A stretch of 64,000 nt of DNA from an uncultured Pelagibacteraceae bacterium (GTDB lineage: Bacteria; Pseudomonadota; Alphaproteobacteria; Pelagibacterales; Pelagibacteraceae). The DNA is taken from the NCBI GenBank assembly GCA_902566925.1, contig CACFKO010000002.1:62001-126000 (forward strand), in the 5' to 3' direction. Shown piece by piece: positions 35,541 through 45,055 of the stretch. The notes under the pieces were generated by a model. The model was not told the origin of the DNA. It did no database searches and worked only from the letters and a program-made list of their open reading frames with translations. The translations under genes and the position numbers were made by a program. Positions within the stretch are counted from its first letter, which is position 1. Every line of letters starts with the position of its first letter.

Positions 35541-36456
35541 CTATTTTAAAGTTTTAAGACCTGGTATTAATTCTACCTTTCAAGATCTAGGAAGATTTGG
35601 TTTACAACATCTTGGAATTGTAGCAAGCGGATGTATGGATCAATTATCATTTTGTATTTCAAATAAATTAGTTGGAAACAAAATTTCGGAAGGAGTTTTA
35701 GAATTTGCTTATCAGGGACCATTACTTGAACTTGTAGGAGAGTCCGCATTAGTAGCTATTTCTGGGAAAGTAAATTTTAATATCATTTGTAAAAATGGTG
35801 AAATAAAAAAGGGTACATCTAATTCAAGTTTTTTAGTTCTAAATGGTGATAAGATCGATATTCTCTCTACAATGAATTCTGTTTATGGTTATCTATCAAT
35901 CTTCGGTGGTTTTAAATTAAATGAAATAAAAGGAAGTGTTTCTACTTTAGTTAGAGCAAAAATTGGGCCGAACAAAGGTGATAAGTTAAAGTCTGAAGAT
36001 AAAATATTTTACAACAAATCAAATTCAACAGATAAAATTAAAAAAATTCAATTTGATTTTGACAAAGATAACACAATTAGAGTTATGCAAGGGTTGCAAG
36101 TTGATTATTTTACAAAAAAGAGTCAGGAAGATTTTTTTTCTAAAGAGTATAGAGTTACAAAATTAACTGATAGGATGGGTATGAGATTAGAGGGAGAGAA
36201 GTTAGAAAATACAGTTAATAAAAATATAAAATCAGAAGGTATTACAAAAGGATCAATACAAATACCGGGTGATGGACAACCAATAGTTCTCTTGTCTGAT
36301 CACCCAACTATTGGAGGATACCCAAAAATTGCAAATATTATTTCAGCTGATTATGACAAACTGGTTCAAAAGACTCCAGGTACAAAAATTAAATTCAAAT
36401 TGGTCGACCTTTCTGTTGCTGAAAAAGCTTTTCATGAGTATGTAAGAAAATTTTAA
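35533..36456 (+). CDS. pxpC: 5-oxoprolinase subunit C (KipA family)
   Basis: A 307-residue protein of the allophanate-hydrolase subunit 2 (KipA) family. It begins FKVLRPGINSTFQDLGRFGLQHLGI, then SGCMDQLSFCISNKLVGN, DRMGMRLEGEKL, and ITKGSIQIPGDGQPIVLLSDHPTIGGYPKIANI, which is highly characteristic. It completes the 5-oxoprolinase complex. Its stop is directly followed by the ATG of the EamA-type permease, which may therefore move pyroglutamate, glutamate or a related compound (inference). Confidence 0.91.
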   Translation: MNNYFKVLRPGINSTFQDLGRFGLQHLGIVASGCMDQLSFCISNKLVGNKISEGVLEFAYQGPLLELVGESALVAISGKVNFNIICKNGEIKKGTSNSSFLVLNGDKIDILSTMNSVYGYLSIFGGFKLNEIKGSVSTLVRAKIGPNKGDKLKSEDKIFYNKSNSTDKIKKIQFDFDKDNTIRVMQGLQVDYFTKKSQEDFFSKEYRVTKLTDRMGMRLEGEKLENTVNKNIKSEGITKGSIQIPGDGQPIVLLSDHPTIGGYPKIANIISADYDKLVQKTPGTKIKFKLVDLSVAEKAFHEYVRKF

Positions 36457-37314
36457 ATGCAATTTATATATAAAATTCCAGGACCGATATTAGTTCTTCT
36501 TGGTGGTTTTTCACTAAGCTGGGGAGGGCTAATTATTAGATCTTTTGAAGGAGCAAGTATTTGGCAAATACTTTTTTATAGATCAATATTTTTTTTATGG
36601 ATCTTAATTGCTTTCCTATTGTTAACCTACGGGAAAAAAACTTTTAAAAAAATTAAAGAGGCAGGAGTACCAGGTTTAGTCGGAGGAATATTTCTCTCCG
36701 GAAGTTTTGTAGCTTACCTTTATTCAATGTCAGAAACTACTGTAGCTAATGTAGTTTTTATAATAAGCACGCAAACTGTTTTTTTGCCAATACTTGCCTA
36801 TTTTTTTTTAAAAGAAAAAATTTCTTCTAGAGGTATTGTTGCAATTGTTCTAGCTATGATAGGAGTAACTTTAATGATTGGAGATTCATTGGGTAAAGGA
36901 TCTCTATACGGTAATTTAGCTGCTCTTGCTATTCCAATAAACTTTTCGATTTTAATTTTGATAATTAGAAAATATCCAAAAGTAGATATGATACCAGCTA
37001 TATTTTATGCTGGTATATTTAGTTGTTTATATGGATTAATTCTTCTTGAAGGCTTCAGTATTTCCCAAAAAGATGTATGGTTATCATTTCTTCTAGGTGT
37101 ACCTCAATTAGCTTTTGGTTTTATTTTTATCACGATTGGATCAAGAAACACACCTGCTGTAATGGTAGGATTACTAATGTTAATGGAAACCATATTTGCA
37201 CCAATTTGGGTTTGGTTATTCTACAACGAAATACCACCAACAAGTGTGCTTATTGGAGGATTAATAATTATTTCCGCAGTAATAATGAAAAGTCTGGACT
37301 ATAAAAAAGTGTAA
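36457..37314 (+). CDS. EamA/DMT-superfamily permease
   Basis: A 285-residue membrane protein with ten hydrophobic segments in two EamA halves. GGFSLSWGGLIIRSFEGASIWQILFYRSIFF and TTVANVVFIISTQTVFLPILAYFFLKEKISSRGIVAIVLAMIGV are typical of the first half. NTPAVMVGLLMLMETIFAPIWVWLFYNEIPP marks the second. Family members export or import metabolites. It is coupled to pxpC with no gap, and its stop lies 30 bases before the glycine riboswitch, so it is the last gene of the pxp operon. Substrate unknown. Confidence 0.86.
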   Translation: MQFIYKIPGPILVLLGGFSLSWGGLIIRSFEGASIWQILFYRSIFFLWILIAFLLLTYGKKTFKKIKEAGVPGLVGGIFLSGSFVAYLYSMSETTVANVVFIISTQTVFLPILAYFFLKEKISSRGIVAIVLAMIGVTLMIGDSLGKGSLYGNLAALAIPINFSILILIIRKYPKVDMIPAIFYAGIFSCLYGLILLEGFSISQKDVWLSFLLGVPQLAFGFIFITIGSRNTPAVMVGLLMLMETIFAPIWVWLFYNEIPPTSVLIGGLIIISAVIMKSLDYKKV

Positions 37315-37344
37315 CAAATCAAAATATTATGCTAAGCTTATAAC

Positions 37345-37508
37345 ATAACGGGAGAGACTATTTAAATGTAGCGCCGAAGGAGCAACCCCCCGGAAACTCT
37401 CAGGCAAAAGGACCGTTATTGTAATAACTCTGGAAAGCAGGCGTTAGCCTCACCGAAGGAGTAAATCTCTCAGGTTCTTAGACAGATGGGGATAAGAAGG
37501 GTTATTAC
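37345..37508 (+). promoter_or_regulatory. Tandem glycine riboswitch upstream of gcvTHP
   Basis: Two glycine aptamers in series fill the leader of gcvT. Aptamer 1 is closed by ATAACGG (37345-37351) with CCGTTAT (37413-37419). It contains GCGCCGAAGGAGCAA and CTCTCAGGCAAAAGGACCG. Aptamer 2 contains CACCGAAGGAGTAA, CTCTCAGG and GACAGATGGGG. Its outer stem GTAATAAC (37421-37428) pairs perfectly with GTTATTAC (37501-37508), three bases before the gcvT ATG at 37512. CCGAAGGAG and CTCTCAGG are diagnostic of this class. The purine-rich AGAAGGG lies inside the outer stem's 3' flank, so control is probably at translation start. Activation by glycine is known for this riboswitch family; the mechanism here is inferred. 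Confidence 0.96.
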
Positions 37509-37511
37509 AAA

Positions 37512-38600
37512 ATGGAAAAAACAGCTTTATACAATTTTCATAAAAATTTAGGAGCAAAATTCGTTCCTTTTGCTGGTTATGAAATGCCTATTCAGTATAA
37601 GGACGGAATAGTCAAAGAACATATTAGCACAAGACAATCAGCAGGTTTTTTTGATGTTTCTCATATGGGACAGCTTTTTATATCAGGAAACAAATCATCG
37701 GAACAAAGTTTAGAAAAAATTATTCCATTAGATTTTGAAGAAATTAAAATGAATCAATCTAAATATTCTTTTTTAATCAATGATAAAGGTGGAGTAATCG
37801 ATGATCTGATTATCACTCGTGTAAAGGGAGGTTTTAATATTATATTAAATGCAGCTTGCAAAGATAACGATATCAAAGAAATAGCCAAATGTTTAAATTC
37901 AGAAAGTAAATATGAATTAAGAAAAGATCTTTCTCTTATTGCCCTTCAGGGTCCAAAATCAGAAACTATTTTAGAGTCTATTGTTAAAGGAGTAAAACAA
38001 CTTAAATTTATGAATGGTGGTTACTTTGAATTTCAAGGAAAGAAAATTTATATAACTCGATCTGGTTATACAGGGGAAGATGGTTTTGAAATTTCAGTAC
38101 CCAACACAAATGTAGAAAACTTTACCAAGCTTCTCTCAGACAAAGATGCTAAACCAATAGGTCTTGGTGCGAGAGATACTCTCAGATTGGAAGCTGGTTT
38201 ATGTTTATATGGACATGAATTAAACCAAGATATTAATCCTGTACAAGCAAATTTGAAATGGGCAATTTCAAAAAGAAGAAGAGAAAAGGGTGGCTTTAAT
38301 GGCTGGGAAAAAATTAAAGACGATTTACAAAATGGTGTTTCAAAAATAAGAGTTGGCATCAAACCTTCTGGAAGAATCATAGCTAGAGAAGGCACGAAAA
38401 TATTTTCATCTTCAGGTGAACAAATCGGCGTTATTACTAGCGGCACATTTGGACCAAGCGTAAATAGCCCTGTAGCGATGGGATATATAAAAAGTAAATT
38501 TTCTGAGATAGACAACAAAATTCTATTAGAAGTAAGAGGAAAAAAACATGACGCAGTTATTTCAAAACTGCCATTTTATAAAAAAAGCTACGTTAAATGA
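37512..38600 (+). CDS. gcvT: Glycine cleavage system T protein (aminomethyltransferase)
   Basis: A 362-residue protein of usual length. It transfers the methylene group from the lipoyl arm of GcvH to tetrahydrofolate and releases ammonia. Landmarks are FVPFAGYEMPIQYKDGIVKEH, FFDVSHMGQ, GGVIDDLIIT, TRSGYTGEDGFEI with the folate-binding region, and IGLGARDTLRLEAGLCLYGHEL. It is the first gene after the glycine riboswitch and is followed by gcvH (9-base gap with GAGGAGG) and gcvP. The operon both breaks down glycine and supplies one-carbon units. Confidence 0.95.
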   Translation: MEKTALYNFHKNLGAKFVPFAGYEMPIQYKDGIVKEHISTRQSAGFFDVSHMGQLFISGNKSSEQSLEKIIPLDFEEIKMNQSKYSFLINDKGGVIDDLIITRVKGGFNIILNAACKDNDIKEIAKCLNSESKYELRKDLSLIALQGPKSETILESIVKGVKQLKFMNGGYFEFQGKKIYITRSGYTGEDGFEISVPNTNVENFTKLLSDKDAKPIGLGARDTLRLEAGLCLYGHELNQDINPVQANLKWAISKRRREKGGFNGWEKIKDDLQNGVSKIRVGIKPSGRIIAREGTKIFSSSGEQIGVITSGTFGPSVNSPVAMGYIKSKFSEIDNKILLEVRGKKHDAVISKLPFYKKSYVK

Positions 38601-38609
38601 GGAGGGTAA

Positions 38610-38990
38610 ATGAGTGAAAAAAAATATTCTAAAAAACACGAATGGATTTTTTTAGACGGAGAATCGGCAACTGTGGGTATTAGTAAGCATGCTACAGAAA
38701 TGCTCGGTGATATAGTTTTTGTTGAACTACCTGAAAAGGGTAAGAGTTTAAATAAAGAGGAAAAAGCTGCAGTAGTCGAGTCAACAAAAGCTGCGAGCGA
38801 TGTTTATACCCCTGTTTCTGGAGAAATTATGGAAACAAACCAGCCAATTGTTGATGACCCATCTAATGTAAATAAAGATCCAGAAAATAATGGCTGGTTT
38901 TTTAAAATAAAAATTAAAGATAAATCAGAATTAGATTCTTTGATGAATCAGTCAGATTATGAAAAATTTGTAAAGGAAAATCCAAACTAA
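38610..38990 (+). CDS. gcvH: Glycine cleavage system H protein (lipoyl carrier)
   Basis: A 126-residue single lipoyl domain. [38 protein letters not shown] leads to [19 protein letters not shown], where the Lys in ESTKA (about residue 63) carries lipoic acid. It shuttles the aminomethyl group between GcvP and GcvT. It starts behind a good GAGGAGGG site and is one base from gcvP. Length is normal for GcvH. Confidence 0.96.
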   Translation: MSEKKYSKKHEWIFLDGESATVGISKHATEMLGDIVFVELPEKGKSLNKEEKAAVVESTKAASDVYTPVSGEIMETNQPIVDDPSNVNKDPENNGWFFKIKIKDKSELDSLMNQSDYEKFVKENPN

Positions 38991-38991
38991 A

Positions 38992-41859
38992 ATGATAGAC
39001 GACACTTCGAAAGAATTTATTAGCAGGCATATTGGCCCGAGTCTAGAAGACCAAAAAGAGATGTTAAAAGCAATATCCTCGAAATCTATCGATAACTTAA
39101 TTGAGAACACTGTGCCAAAAAATATTTTAATCAAGGATAGTCTTAAAATTGATGAACCTATGTCAGAGACTGATGCCCTTAAAAAATTAAAACTTTTATC
39201 AAAAAAAAACGAAGTTTTTAGAAATTTTATAGGTATGGGTTATTATAATACTGTTACTCCAAATGTGATTTTAAGAAATATACTTGAGAATCCAGGTTGG
39301 TATACTTCTTATACTCCATATCAACCAGAAGTGGCTCAAGGTAGATTAGAAATGCTTATTAATTTCCAACAAATGATAATGGATTTAACCGGTATGGATA
39401 TTGCAAATGCTTCATTGCTTGATGAAGGAACGGCTGCTGCTGAAGCAGTCGGCTTATGTCAAAGAATAGATAAAAGTAATTCAAAAAAGATCTTTGTATC
39501 AAGTTCATGTAACCCACAAACAATAGATATAATTAAGACAAGGGTAGATCCTTTCAATATAGAATTAATAATTGGTGATGAAGAAAAAGTTTTAAAAGGT
39601 ATTAAAGATAAAATTATTTGTGGTGTTTTAGCTTACCCTGGAACTTTAGGTGAAATAAAAGACCCGAGTGAAGCAATAAGCTTAATTCATAAAAAAGAAG
39701 GCAAAGTAATTATGGTTAGTGATCTATTAGCCTTAGCAAGACTTAAAACGCCAGCAGAGCTTGGGGCAGATATTGCAGTTGGAAGTGCACAAAGATTTGG
39801 AATACCCATGGGATATGGAGGACCACATGCTGCATTTTTTGCAACCAAAGAAGAATTTAAAAGATCTATGCCGGGAAGAATTATTGGAGTGTCTGTTGAT
39901 AGACATGGAAAAAAAGCATTTAGATTATCTCTTCAAACAAGAGAACAACACATAAGAAGAGATAAGGCTACAAGCAATATTTGTACTGCTCAAGCACTGC
40001 TTGCAATTATTTCAGCAGCTTATGCAATTTATCATGGACCTGAAGGAATCTTAAAAATAGCTAACAGGACATCTAAACTAGCAAAAATATTTTCAGATGG
40101 TTTAAAATCAGGTGGTTACAAACTGCATTCAGAAAATTTTTTTGACACAATTACTATAAGAACTAATGAAAAAACGGACACTATAAATAACAAAGCCTTG
40201 TCTGAGAAAATTAATCTAAGAGTTGTTGATAAAAACACATTATCAGTAGCATTTGATGAAGTAAAAAGAGTTGATCATGTAAACACTTTACTAAAAATAT
40301 TTGGAGTTAAAAAAATGTTTAATAATACCGACGCAGTCGAATTAACTAATTTACCACAAAATCTTTTAAGAACATCTAAATTTCTTACTCATCCTATTTT
40401 TAATAAATTTCATTCAGAAACTGAAATGTTACGTTATCTAAAAAAATTGGAAGATTGTGATATTGCTCTAAATAGATCAATGATTGCACTTGGATCATGT
40501 ACTATGAAGCTAAATGCTACAGCTGAGCTTATCCCTGTGACCTGGAAAGAATTCTCTTTACCACATCCTTTCGTACCCCAAGACCAAATGAAAGGCTATA
40601 AGGTTTTATTTAATGACCTGGTTAACGATTTAAAAGAAATCACTGGTTTTGATGCAGTTTCCCTGCAACCAAATTCTGGTGCTCAGGGTGAATATTCAGG
40701 ATTAATGACAATACGCAAGTTTCACTTAAATAATAATCAAAAAAATAGAAACGTATGTTTAATACCAGAGTCAGCACACGGTACAAATCCTGCAAGCGCA
40801 CAAATGTGTGGAATGAAAGTAGTAGTTATTAATTGCGATGATGAAGGCAACGTTGATTTAATAGATTTAAAAGATAAAGTTAATAAGTATTCAAAAGATC
40901 TAGCAGCTCTGATGGTAACATACCCGTCAACACATGGAGTTTTTGAAGAAAAAATTAGTGAAATTTGTGATTACGTTCACAAAGCAGGGGGTCAAGTTTA
41001 TATGGACGGTGCAAATCTTAACGCCCTAGTTGGGATTGCAAAACCTGGAAAATTTGGACCAGATGTTTGTCATATTAACCTCCATAAAACTTTTTGTATT
41101 CCTCATGGGGGTGGAGGTCCAGGTATGGGACCAATAGCATGCGCTAAACATTTAAAAGATTTTTTGCCAAATCATAATATTACTAAAAATAACAGATCTG
41201 AAAAAAGTTTGGGTTCTGTATCTGCTGCTCCCTGGGGTAGCGCAAGTATATTACCTATCTCCTGGATGTATATTAAAATGATGGGAGCTGAAGGTTTAAG
41301 AAAAGCTTCAGAAGTGGCAATTTTAAATGCAAATTATATATCACAAAAATTATCTAAACATTACAAAGTGCTTTACAAAGGTAAAAATGGAAATGTGGCT
41401 CATGAATGTATAATTGATCTTAGGCCAATAAAATCTAAATCAGGAATTTCGGAAGAAGATATTGCTAAAAGATTAATAGATTATGGATATCATGCACCAA
41501 CGATGTCCTGGCCAGTTGCTGGAACATTAATGATTGAACCTACAGAGAGCGAAAATTTAGCAGAGATAAATCGTTTTTGTAATGCATTGATCTCTATTAA
41601 AAAAGAAATCGACAAAGTAGACAACGGCACTTTTGACAAGAAAGACAATCCTTTGAAAAATGCCCCGCATACTCATATTGAATTAAGTGCAAATGAATGG
41701 AAACACTTATACAAAAGAGAAGAAGCCGCATTTCCTAATGAGTATTTGAAAGATAATAAGTATTGGCCACCCGTTGGACGAGTTGACAATGTTTTCGGTG
41801 ATAGAAACTTAGTTTGTTCTTGCCCAAGTCTTCAAGAGTATAAAGAAGAGGCGGCTTAG
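38992..41859 (+). CDS. gcvP: Glycine dehydrogenase (decarboxylating), P protein
   Basis: A 955-residue single-chain P protein, normal for the undivided form. It decarboxylates glycine with pyridoxal phosphate and passes the aminomethyl group to GcvH. The N-terminal half has FIGMGYYNTVTPNVILRN and YTPYQPEVAQGRLEMLINFQQM; the catalytic half has QPNSGAQGEYSGLM, ESAHGTNPASAQMCGM, and the PLP-lysine loop CHINLHKTFCIPHGGGGPGMGPI. It ends the riboswitch-controlled operon. The following flavoprotein gene starts only eight bases later, so some read-through is likely. Confidence 0.96.
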   Translation: MIDDTSKEFISRHIGPSLEDQKEMLKAISSKSIDNLIENTVPKNILIKDSLKIDEPMSETDALKKLKLLSKKNEVFRNFIGMGYYNTVTPNVILRNILENPGWYTSYTPYQPEVAQGRLEMLINFQQMIMDLTGMDIANASLLDEGTAAAEAVGLCQRIDKSNSKKIFVSSSCNPQTIDIIKTRVDPFNIELIIGDEEKVLKGIKDKIICGVLAYPGTLGEIKDPSEAISLIHKKEGKVIMVSDLLALARLKTPAELGADIAVGSAQRFGIPMGYGGPHAAFFATKEEFKRSMPGRIIGVSVDRHGKKAFRLSLQTREQHIRRDKATSNICTAQALLAIISAAYAIYHGPEGILKIANRTSKLAKIFSDGLKSGGYKLHSENFFDTITIRTNEKTDTINNKALSEKINLRVVDKNTLSVAFDEVKRVDHVNTLLKIFGVKKMFNNTDAVELTNLPQNLLRTSKFLTHPIFNKFHSETEMLRYLKKLEDCDIALNRSMIALGSCTMKLNATAELIPVTWKEFSLPHPFVPQDQMKGYKVLFNDLVNDLKEITGFDAVSLQPNSGAQGEYSGLMTIRKFHLNNNQKNRNVCLIPESAHGTNPASAQMCGMKVVVINCDDEGNVDLIDLKDKVNKYSKDLAALMVTYPSTHGVFEEKISEICDYVHKAGGQVYMDGANLNALVGIAKPGKFGPDVCHINLHKTFCIPHGGGGPGMGPIACAKHLKDFLPNHNITKNNRSEKSLGSVSAAPWGSASILPISWMYIKMMGAEGLRKASEVAILNANYISQKLSKHYKVLYKGKNGNVAHECIIDLRPIKSKSGISEEDIAKRLIDYGYHAPTMSWPVAGTLMIEPTESENLAEINRFCNALISIKKEIDKVDNGTFDKKDNPLKNAPHTHIELSANEWKHLYKREEAAFPNEYLKDNKYWPPVGRVDNVFGDRNLVCSCPSLQEYKEEAA

Positions 41860-41866
41860 AGACTAA

Positions 41867-43153
41867 ATGAAAATTGCAGTTATTGGTTCGGGAATATCAG
41901 GTTTATCAGCAGCCTATTATTTATCAAAAAAAAATAAAGTAGATCTTTTTGAAAAAGAAGACCATTTTGGAGGGCATTCATATACTTACGAAATAAATGA
42001 AAATTATAAAAAAATACCAGTCGATCTTGGTTTTATTGTTTTTAATAAACTTACCTATCCAAATTTAATAAATTTTTTTAATGAATTAAAAGTTCCCTAT
42101 GAAAAAAGCGATATGTCTTTTTCAGTTTCTGTAAAAAATTCGACAATTGAATATGGCGGCACAGGTTTTAATGCGTTATTTGCGAGAAAAAATAATTTAT
42201 TTAATTTTAATTTTATAAAAATGATATATGAAATTATATCTTTTTATAAAACAGCACCAGTTTTACTAAAGAAAGATTTAAAAAATCTGACACTAGGAAA
42301 TTATTTAGATAGTTCGAAACTTTCAAAATATTTTGTTAATTATCATATTATTCCAATGGTAGCAGCAATTTGGTCAATGCCATTTTCAAAAGCTAGAGAT
42401 ATACCTTTCGAACTCTTTTTAAATTTTTTTAATAACCACGGGCTCTTTAAATTAAAAAATAGACCACAGTGGTATACAGTTACAAATCGCAGTAAAGCCT
42501 ATGTTTCAAAAGTTTTAGATAAAATTAGTGGAGACTATTTAAAAAATTACAAAATTGAAAAAATTATAAGAAGCGAAGATAACATTAGACTTTTTACACA
42601 AAACGATGGGGACCCAAAGGATTATGACCATGTTGTTTTATCTTGTCATGCAGATGAAAGTTTAAAACTTATTGAAAAACCAACAAATGAGGAAAAAAAA
42701 ATTCTTGGGGAGTTTTCCTATATACCTAATACTGCGTATCTTCACAAAGATACAAATTTGATGCCAAATAAAAAAAATGCTTGGTCAAGTTGGAATTCAA
42801 TTTCTAGAAAAGATTTGTCTAAAACATGCGTCACATATTGGCTTAATAAACTTCAAAATTTAAATACCAAAGAGAATTATTTTTTGACGTTAAACCCTAT
42901 ATTTGAAATAAAAAAAAATAAAATAATTAAAAAAATAAATTTTACACACCCTTATTTAAATATAAAGAGTTTTAAAATGCAAAATAATTTAAGCAATCTT
43001 CAAGGACAAAATAGAACTTGGTTTTCCGGCAGTTATTTTGGTTATGGTTTTCACGAAGATGGATTAAAATCATCTTTAAAAATGTTAAAACAATTTGAGG
43101 GTAAAGATGGAGACTTGTATATACAAAGGCGTAGTTACGCATCGAAGATTTAA
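41867..43153 (+). CDS. FAD-dependent amine-oxidase-like flavoprotein of a lipid/photo-oxidative cluster
   Basis: A 428-residue flavoprotein. MKIAVIGSGISGLSAAYYLSKK with FEKEDHFGGHSYTYE is the dinucleotide-binding fold of the amine-oxidase/phytoene-desaturase type. VDLGFIVFNKLTYPNL and the C-terminal TWFSGSYFGYGFHEDGLKS match the group found next to DUF1365 and Cfa-like genes. In Rhodobacter and relatives this set belongs to the singlet-oxygen response and is linked to modified (methylated or furan) fatty acids; I recall this from the literature and it is not shown here. The DUF1365 gene starts inside its 3' end. Confidence 0.8.
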   Translation: MKIAVIGSGISGLSAAYYLSKKNKVDLFEKEDHFGGHSYTYEINENYKKIPVDLGFIVFNKLTYPNLINFFNELKVPYEKSDMSFSVSVKNSTIEYGGTGFNALFARKNNLFNFNFIKMIYEIISFYKTAPVLLKKDLKNLTLGNYLDSSKLSKYFVNYHIIPMVAAIWSMPFSKARDIPFELFLNFFNNHGLFKLKNRPQWYTVTNRSKAYVSKVLDKISGDYLKNYKIEKIIRSEDNIRLFTQNDGDPKDYDHVVLSCHADESLKLIEKPTNEEKKILGEFSYIPNTAYLHKDTNLMPNKKNAWSSWNSISRKDLSKTCVTYWLNKLQNLNTKENYFLTLNPIFEIKKNKIIKKINFTHPYLNIKSFKMQNNLSNLQGQNRTWFSGSYFGYGFHEDGLKSSLKMLKQFEGKDGDLYIQRRSYASKI

Positions 43154-43868
43154 ACCGAAAAGGCATTTTTTTAATTATAAAACCTTTTCTATTTTTTTCG
43201 ATTTAGATGAATTAAATGATTTAGAAAAAAAGATTTCAATATTTTCCCTTAATAAATTTAATCTTTTTAGTTTCTACAACAGAGATCATGGAAATAGAGA
43301 CGGCAGTGATATTAAAAAATGGGTCAAGAGTAATTTGAATAAATTTAATATTAACTTTGAAGTATCAAAGATTAAACTTTTATGTTTTCCACGTATTTTT
43401 GGTTATGTATTTAATCCACTAAGCATTTTCTATTGTTACAATGAAAAATCTGAATTAAGAGCAATTCTTTATGAGGTAAAAAACACTTTTAATGAACAAC
43501 ATACATATATTTTTCAGGTAAAAAATAATTCTAAAATAATCACACAAAGTTGTAATAAAAAGTTTTATGTATCACCATTTATGGAAATGGAAACTTCTTA
43601 CAATTTTAGACTATCTGAACCTAAAGAAACTTTAAGTGTTTTTATAAAACAGAAAGATATTGATGGAATGTTGCTTTCAGCTTGTCAAATAGGAAAAAAA
43701 GAGCAGATATCCACAAAACGTTTGTTGATTAATTTTTTAAAACATCCAATGATGACAATTAAAATTATAATGGCGATACATTTTGAAGCATTAAGATTAT
43801 GGAGGAAAGGAGTTAGATTGGTAAAAAGAGATACTAAAATAAAAAATAATCTTTCTTTAGAAAAATGA
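43107..43868 (+). CDS. DUF1365-family protein
   Basis: A 253-residue protein. METCIYKGVVTHRRFKPKRHFFNYKTFSIFFDLDEL at the N-terminus and LLCFPRIFGYVFNPLSIFYCYNEKSELRAILYEVKNTFNEQHTYIF in the middle are DUF1365 signatures. The biochemical role is not defined, but the family almost always lies between an amine-oxidase-like flavoprotein and a cyclopropane-fatty-acid-synthase-like gene, as here. The frame is open to 43095, but the ATG at 43107 follows GAGGGTAAAG and gives the normal start. It overlaps the upstream gene by 47 bases and cfa by four. Confidence 0.83.
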   Translation: METCIYKGVVTHRRFKPKRHFFNYKTFSIFFDLDELNDLEKKISIFSLNKFNLFSFYNRDHGNRDGSDIKKWVKSNLNKFNINFEVSKIKLLCFPRIFGYVFNPLSIFYCYNEKSELRAILYEVKNTFNEQHTYIFQVKNNSKIITQSCNKKFYVSPFMEMETSYNFRLSEPKETLSVFIKQKDIDGMLLSACQIGKKEQISTKRLLINFLKHPMMTIKIIMAIHFEALRLWRKGVRLVKRDTKIKNNLSLEK

Positions 43869-45052
43869 TCTTCAATACATATAAAATCTCTGAAAATTTT
43901 GTATTTAAAAAACTTAAAACAATAAACAGCGGAAAACTTATATTACAAAACTATAATGGTAAATCTTATATCTTTGGAGAGCCGAATAGTTCTTTGGAGG
44001 TTAAAATAAAAATTCATAACCCAAAATTTTATTTTAATATTATAAGAGGCGGTAGTAATGCGCTTGCAGAAAGTTATATAAAAAATGATTTTGAAACACC
44101 TAACTTGCCATCTCTTATTGAGCTTACAGCTAAAAATATTGAAGTTACACACAAATTTTCTGGGATTTTAAATATGACGAGTCTTAACAATATTTTTAGA
44201 AATATATTTTTTTCAAATACTCGAAAAAAAAGTGTGGAATATATTTCCAAGCATTATGATTTAGGAAATGAATTTTTCTCAACATGGCTTGATAAAACTT
44301 TAACGTATTCTTGCGGAATATTTGAAAAACCTGAGCAAGATTTGGAAAAAGCACAAATCAATAAGTACAATAAGTTGATAGAGCTAATTAAACCTAAAAC
44401 TGGTGATAAAATTTTAGAAATCGGATGTGGTTGGGGAGGTTTTGCTGAACATCTAGCAAAAAATTATGACGTACAATTAGATTGTATTACTATTTCAAAG
44501 AAACAATTTGAATTTACCAAAAATAGGATAAATCGTTTAAAACTAAATAATAAAGTAAAAGTTAAATTTCTTGATTACAGAGATCTTAAGGACAAATATG
44601 ATGCAATAGCCTCAATCGAGATGATTGAAGCAGTTGGAGAAAAGCATTTAAATAAATATTTTTCAACAATAAAAAATAATTTAAAACCAAATGGTGTAGG
44701 GGCTATTCAAGCAATTATAATTAAAGATGAATTATTTAATAGATACAGGAAGAACCAAGATTTCATTCAAAAATATATTTTTCCAGGAGGTTTTTTACCA
44801 TCTCTACAATCAATAAAAGATTATTCTAAAAAAACTGGTTTAATAATCAAAGGCTATAATTCTTATGGACCACACTATTCTCAAACTTTAAGCAAGTGGA
44901 GACAAAATTTTACAGGTTCTTGGAATAATATTTCAAAACAGGGTTTTGACAGTTCTTTTAAAAAAATTTGGGATTTTTATTTTTCTTATTGCGAAGCTGG
45001 ATTTAGGTCAAAGAATATTGATTTAATACAATTTTCAGTTAGGAATAAGTAA
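43865..45052 (+). CDS. cfa: Cyclopropane-fatty-acyl-phospholipid synthase family methyltransferase
   Basis: A 395-residue protein. After an N-terminal lipid-binding region it has SKHYDLGNEFFSTWLDKTLTYSCGIF, the SAM-binding EIGCGWGGFAEHLAKNY (about residue 180), SIEMIEAVGEKHLNKYF and IFPGGFLPSLQ. These are the CFA-synthase landmarks. Such enzymes transfer a methyl group from SAM onto an unsaturated acyl chain of membrane lipids. In this cluster type the product may be a methylated or furan fatty acid rather than a cyclopropane. Translationally coupled to DUF1365 (ATGA) and three bases from the DUF3833 gene. Confidence 0.88.
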   Translation: MIFNTYKISENFVFKKLKTINSGKLILQNYNGKSYIFGEPNSSLEVKIKIHNPKFYFNIIRGGSNALAESYIKNDFETPNLPSLIELTAKNIEVTHKFSGILNMTSLNNIFRNIFFSNTRKKSVEYISKHYDLGNEFFSTWLDKTLTYSCGIFEKPEQDLEKAQINKYNKLIELIKPKTGDKILEIGCGWGGFAEHLAKNYDVQLDCITISKKQFEFTKNRINRLKLNNKVKVKFLDYRDLKDKYDAIASIEMIEAVGEKHLNKYFSTIKNNLKPNGVGAIQAIIIKDELFNRYRKNQDFIQKYIFPGGFLPSLQSIKDYSKKTGLIIKGYNSYGPHYSQTLSKWRQNFTGSWNNISKQGFDSSFKKIWDFYFSYCEAGFRSKNIDLIQFSVRNK

Positions 45053-45055
45053 AAT

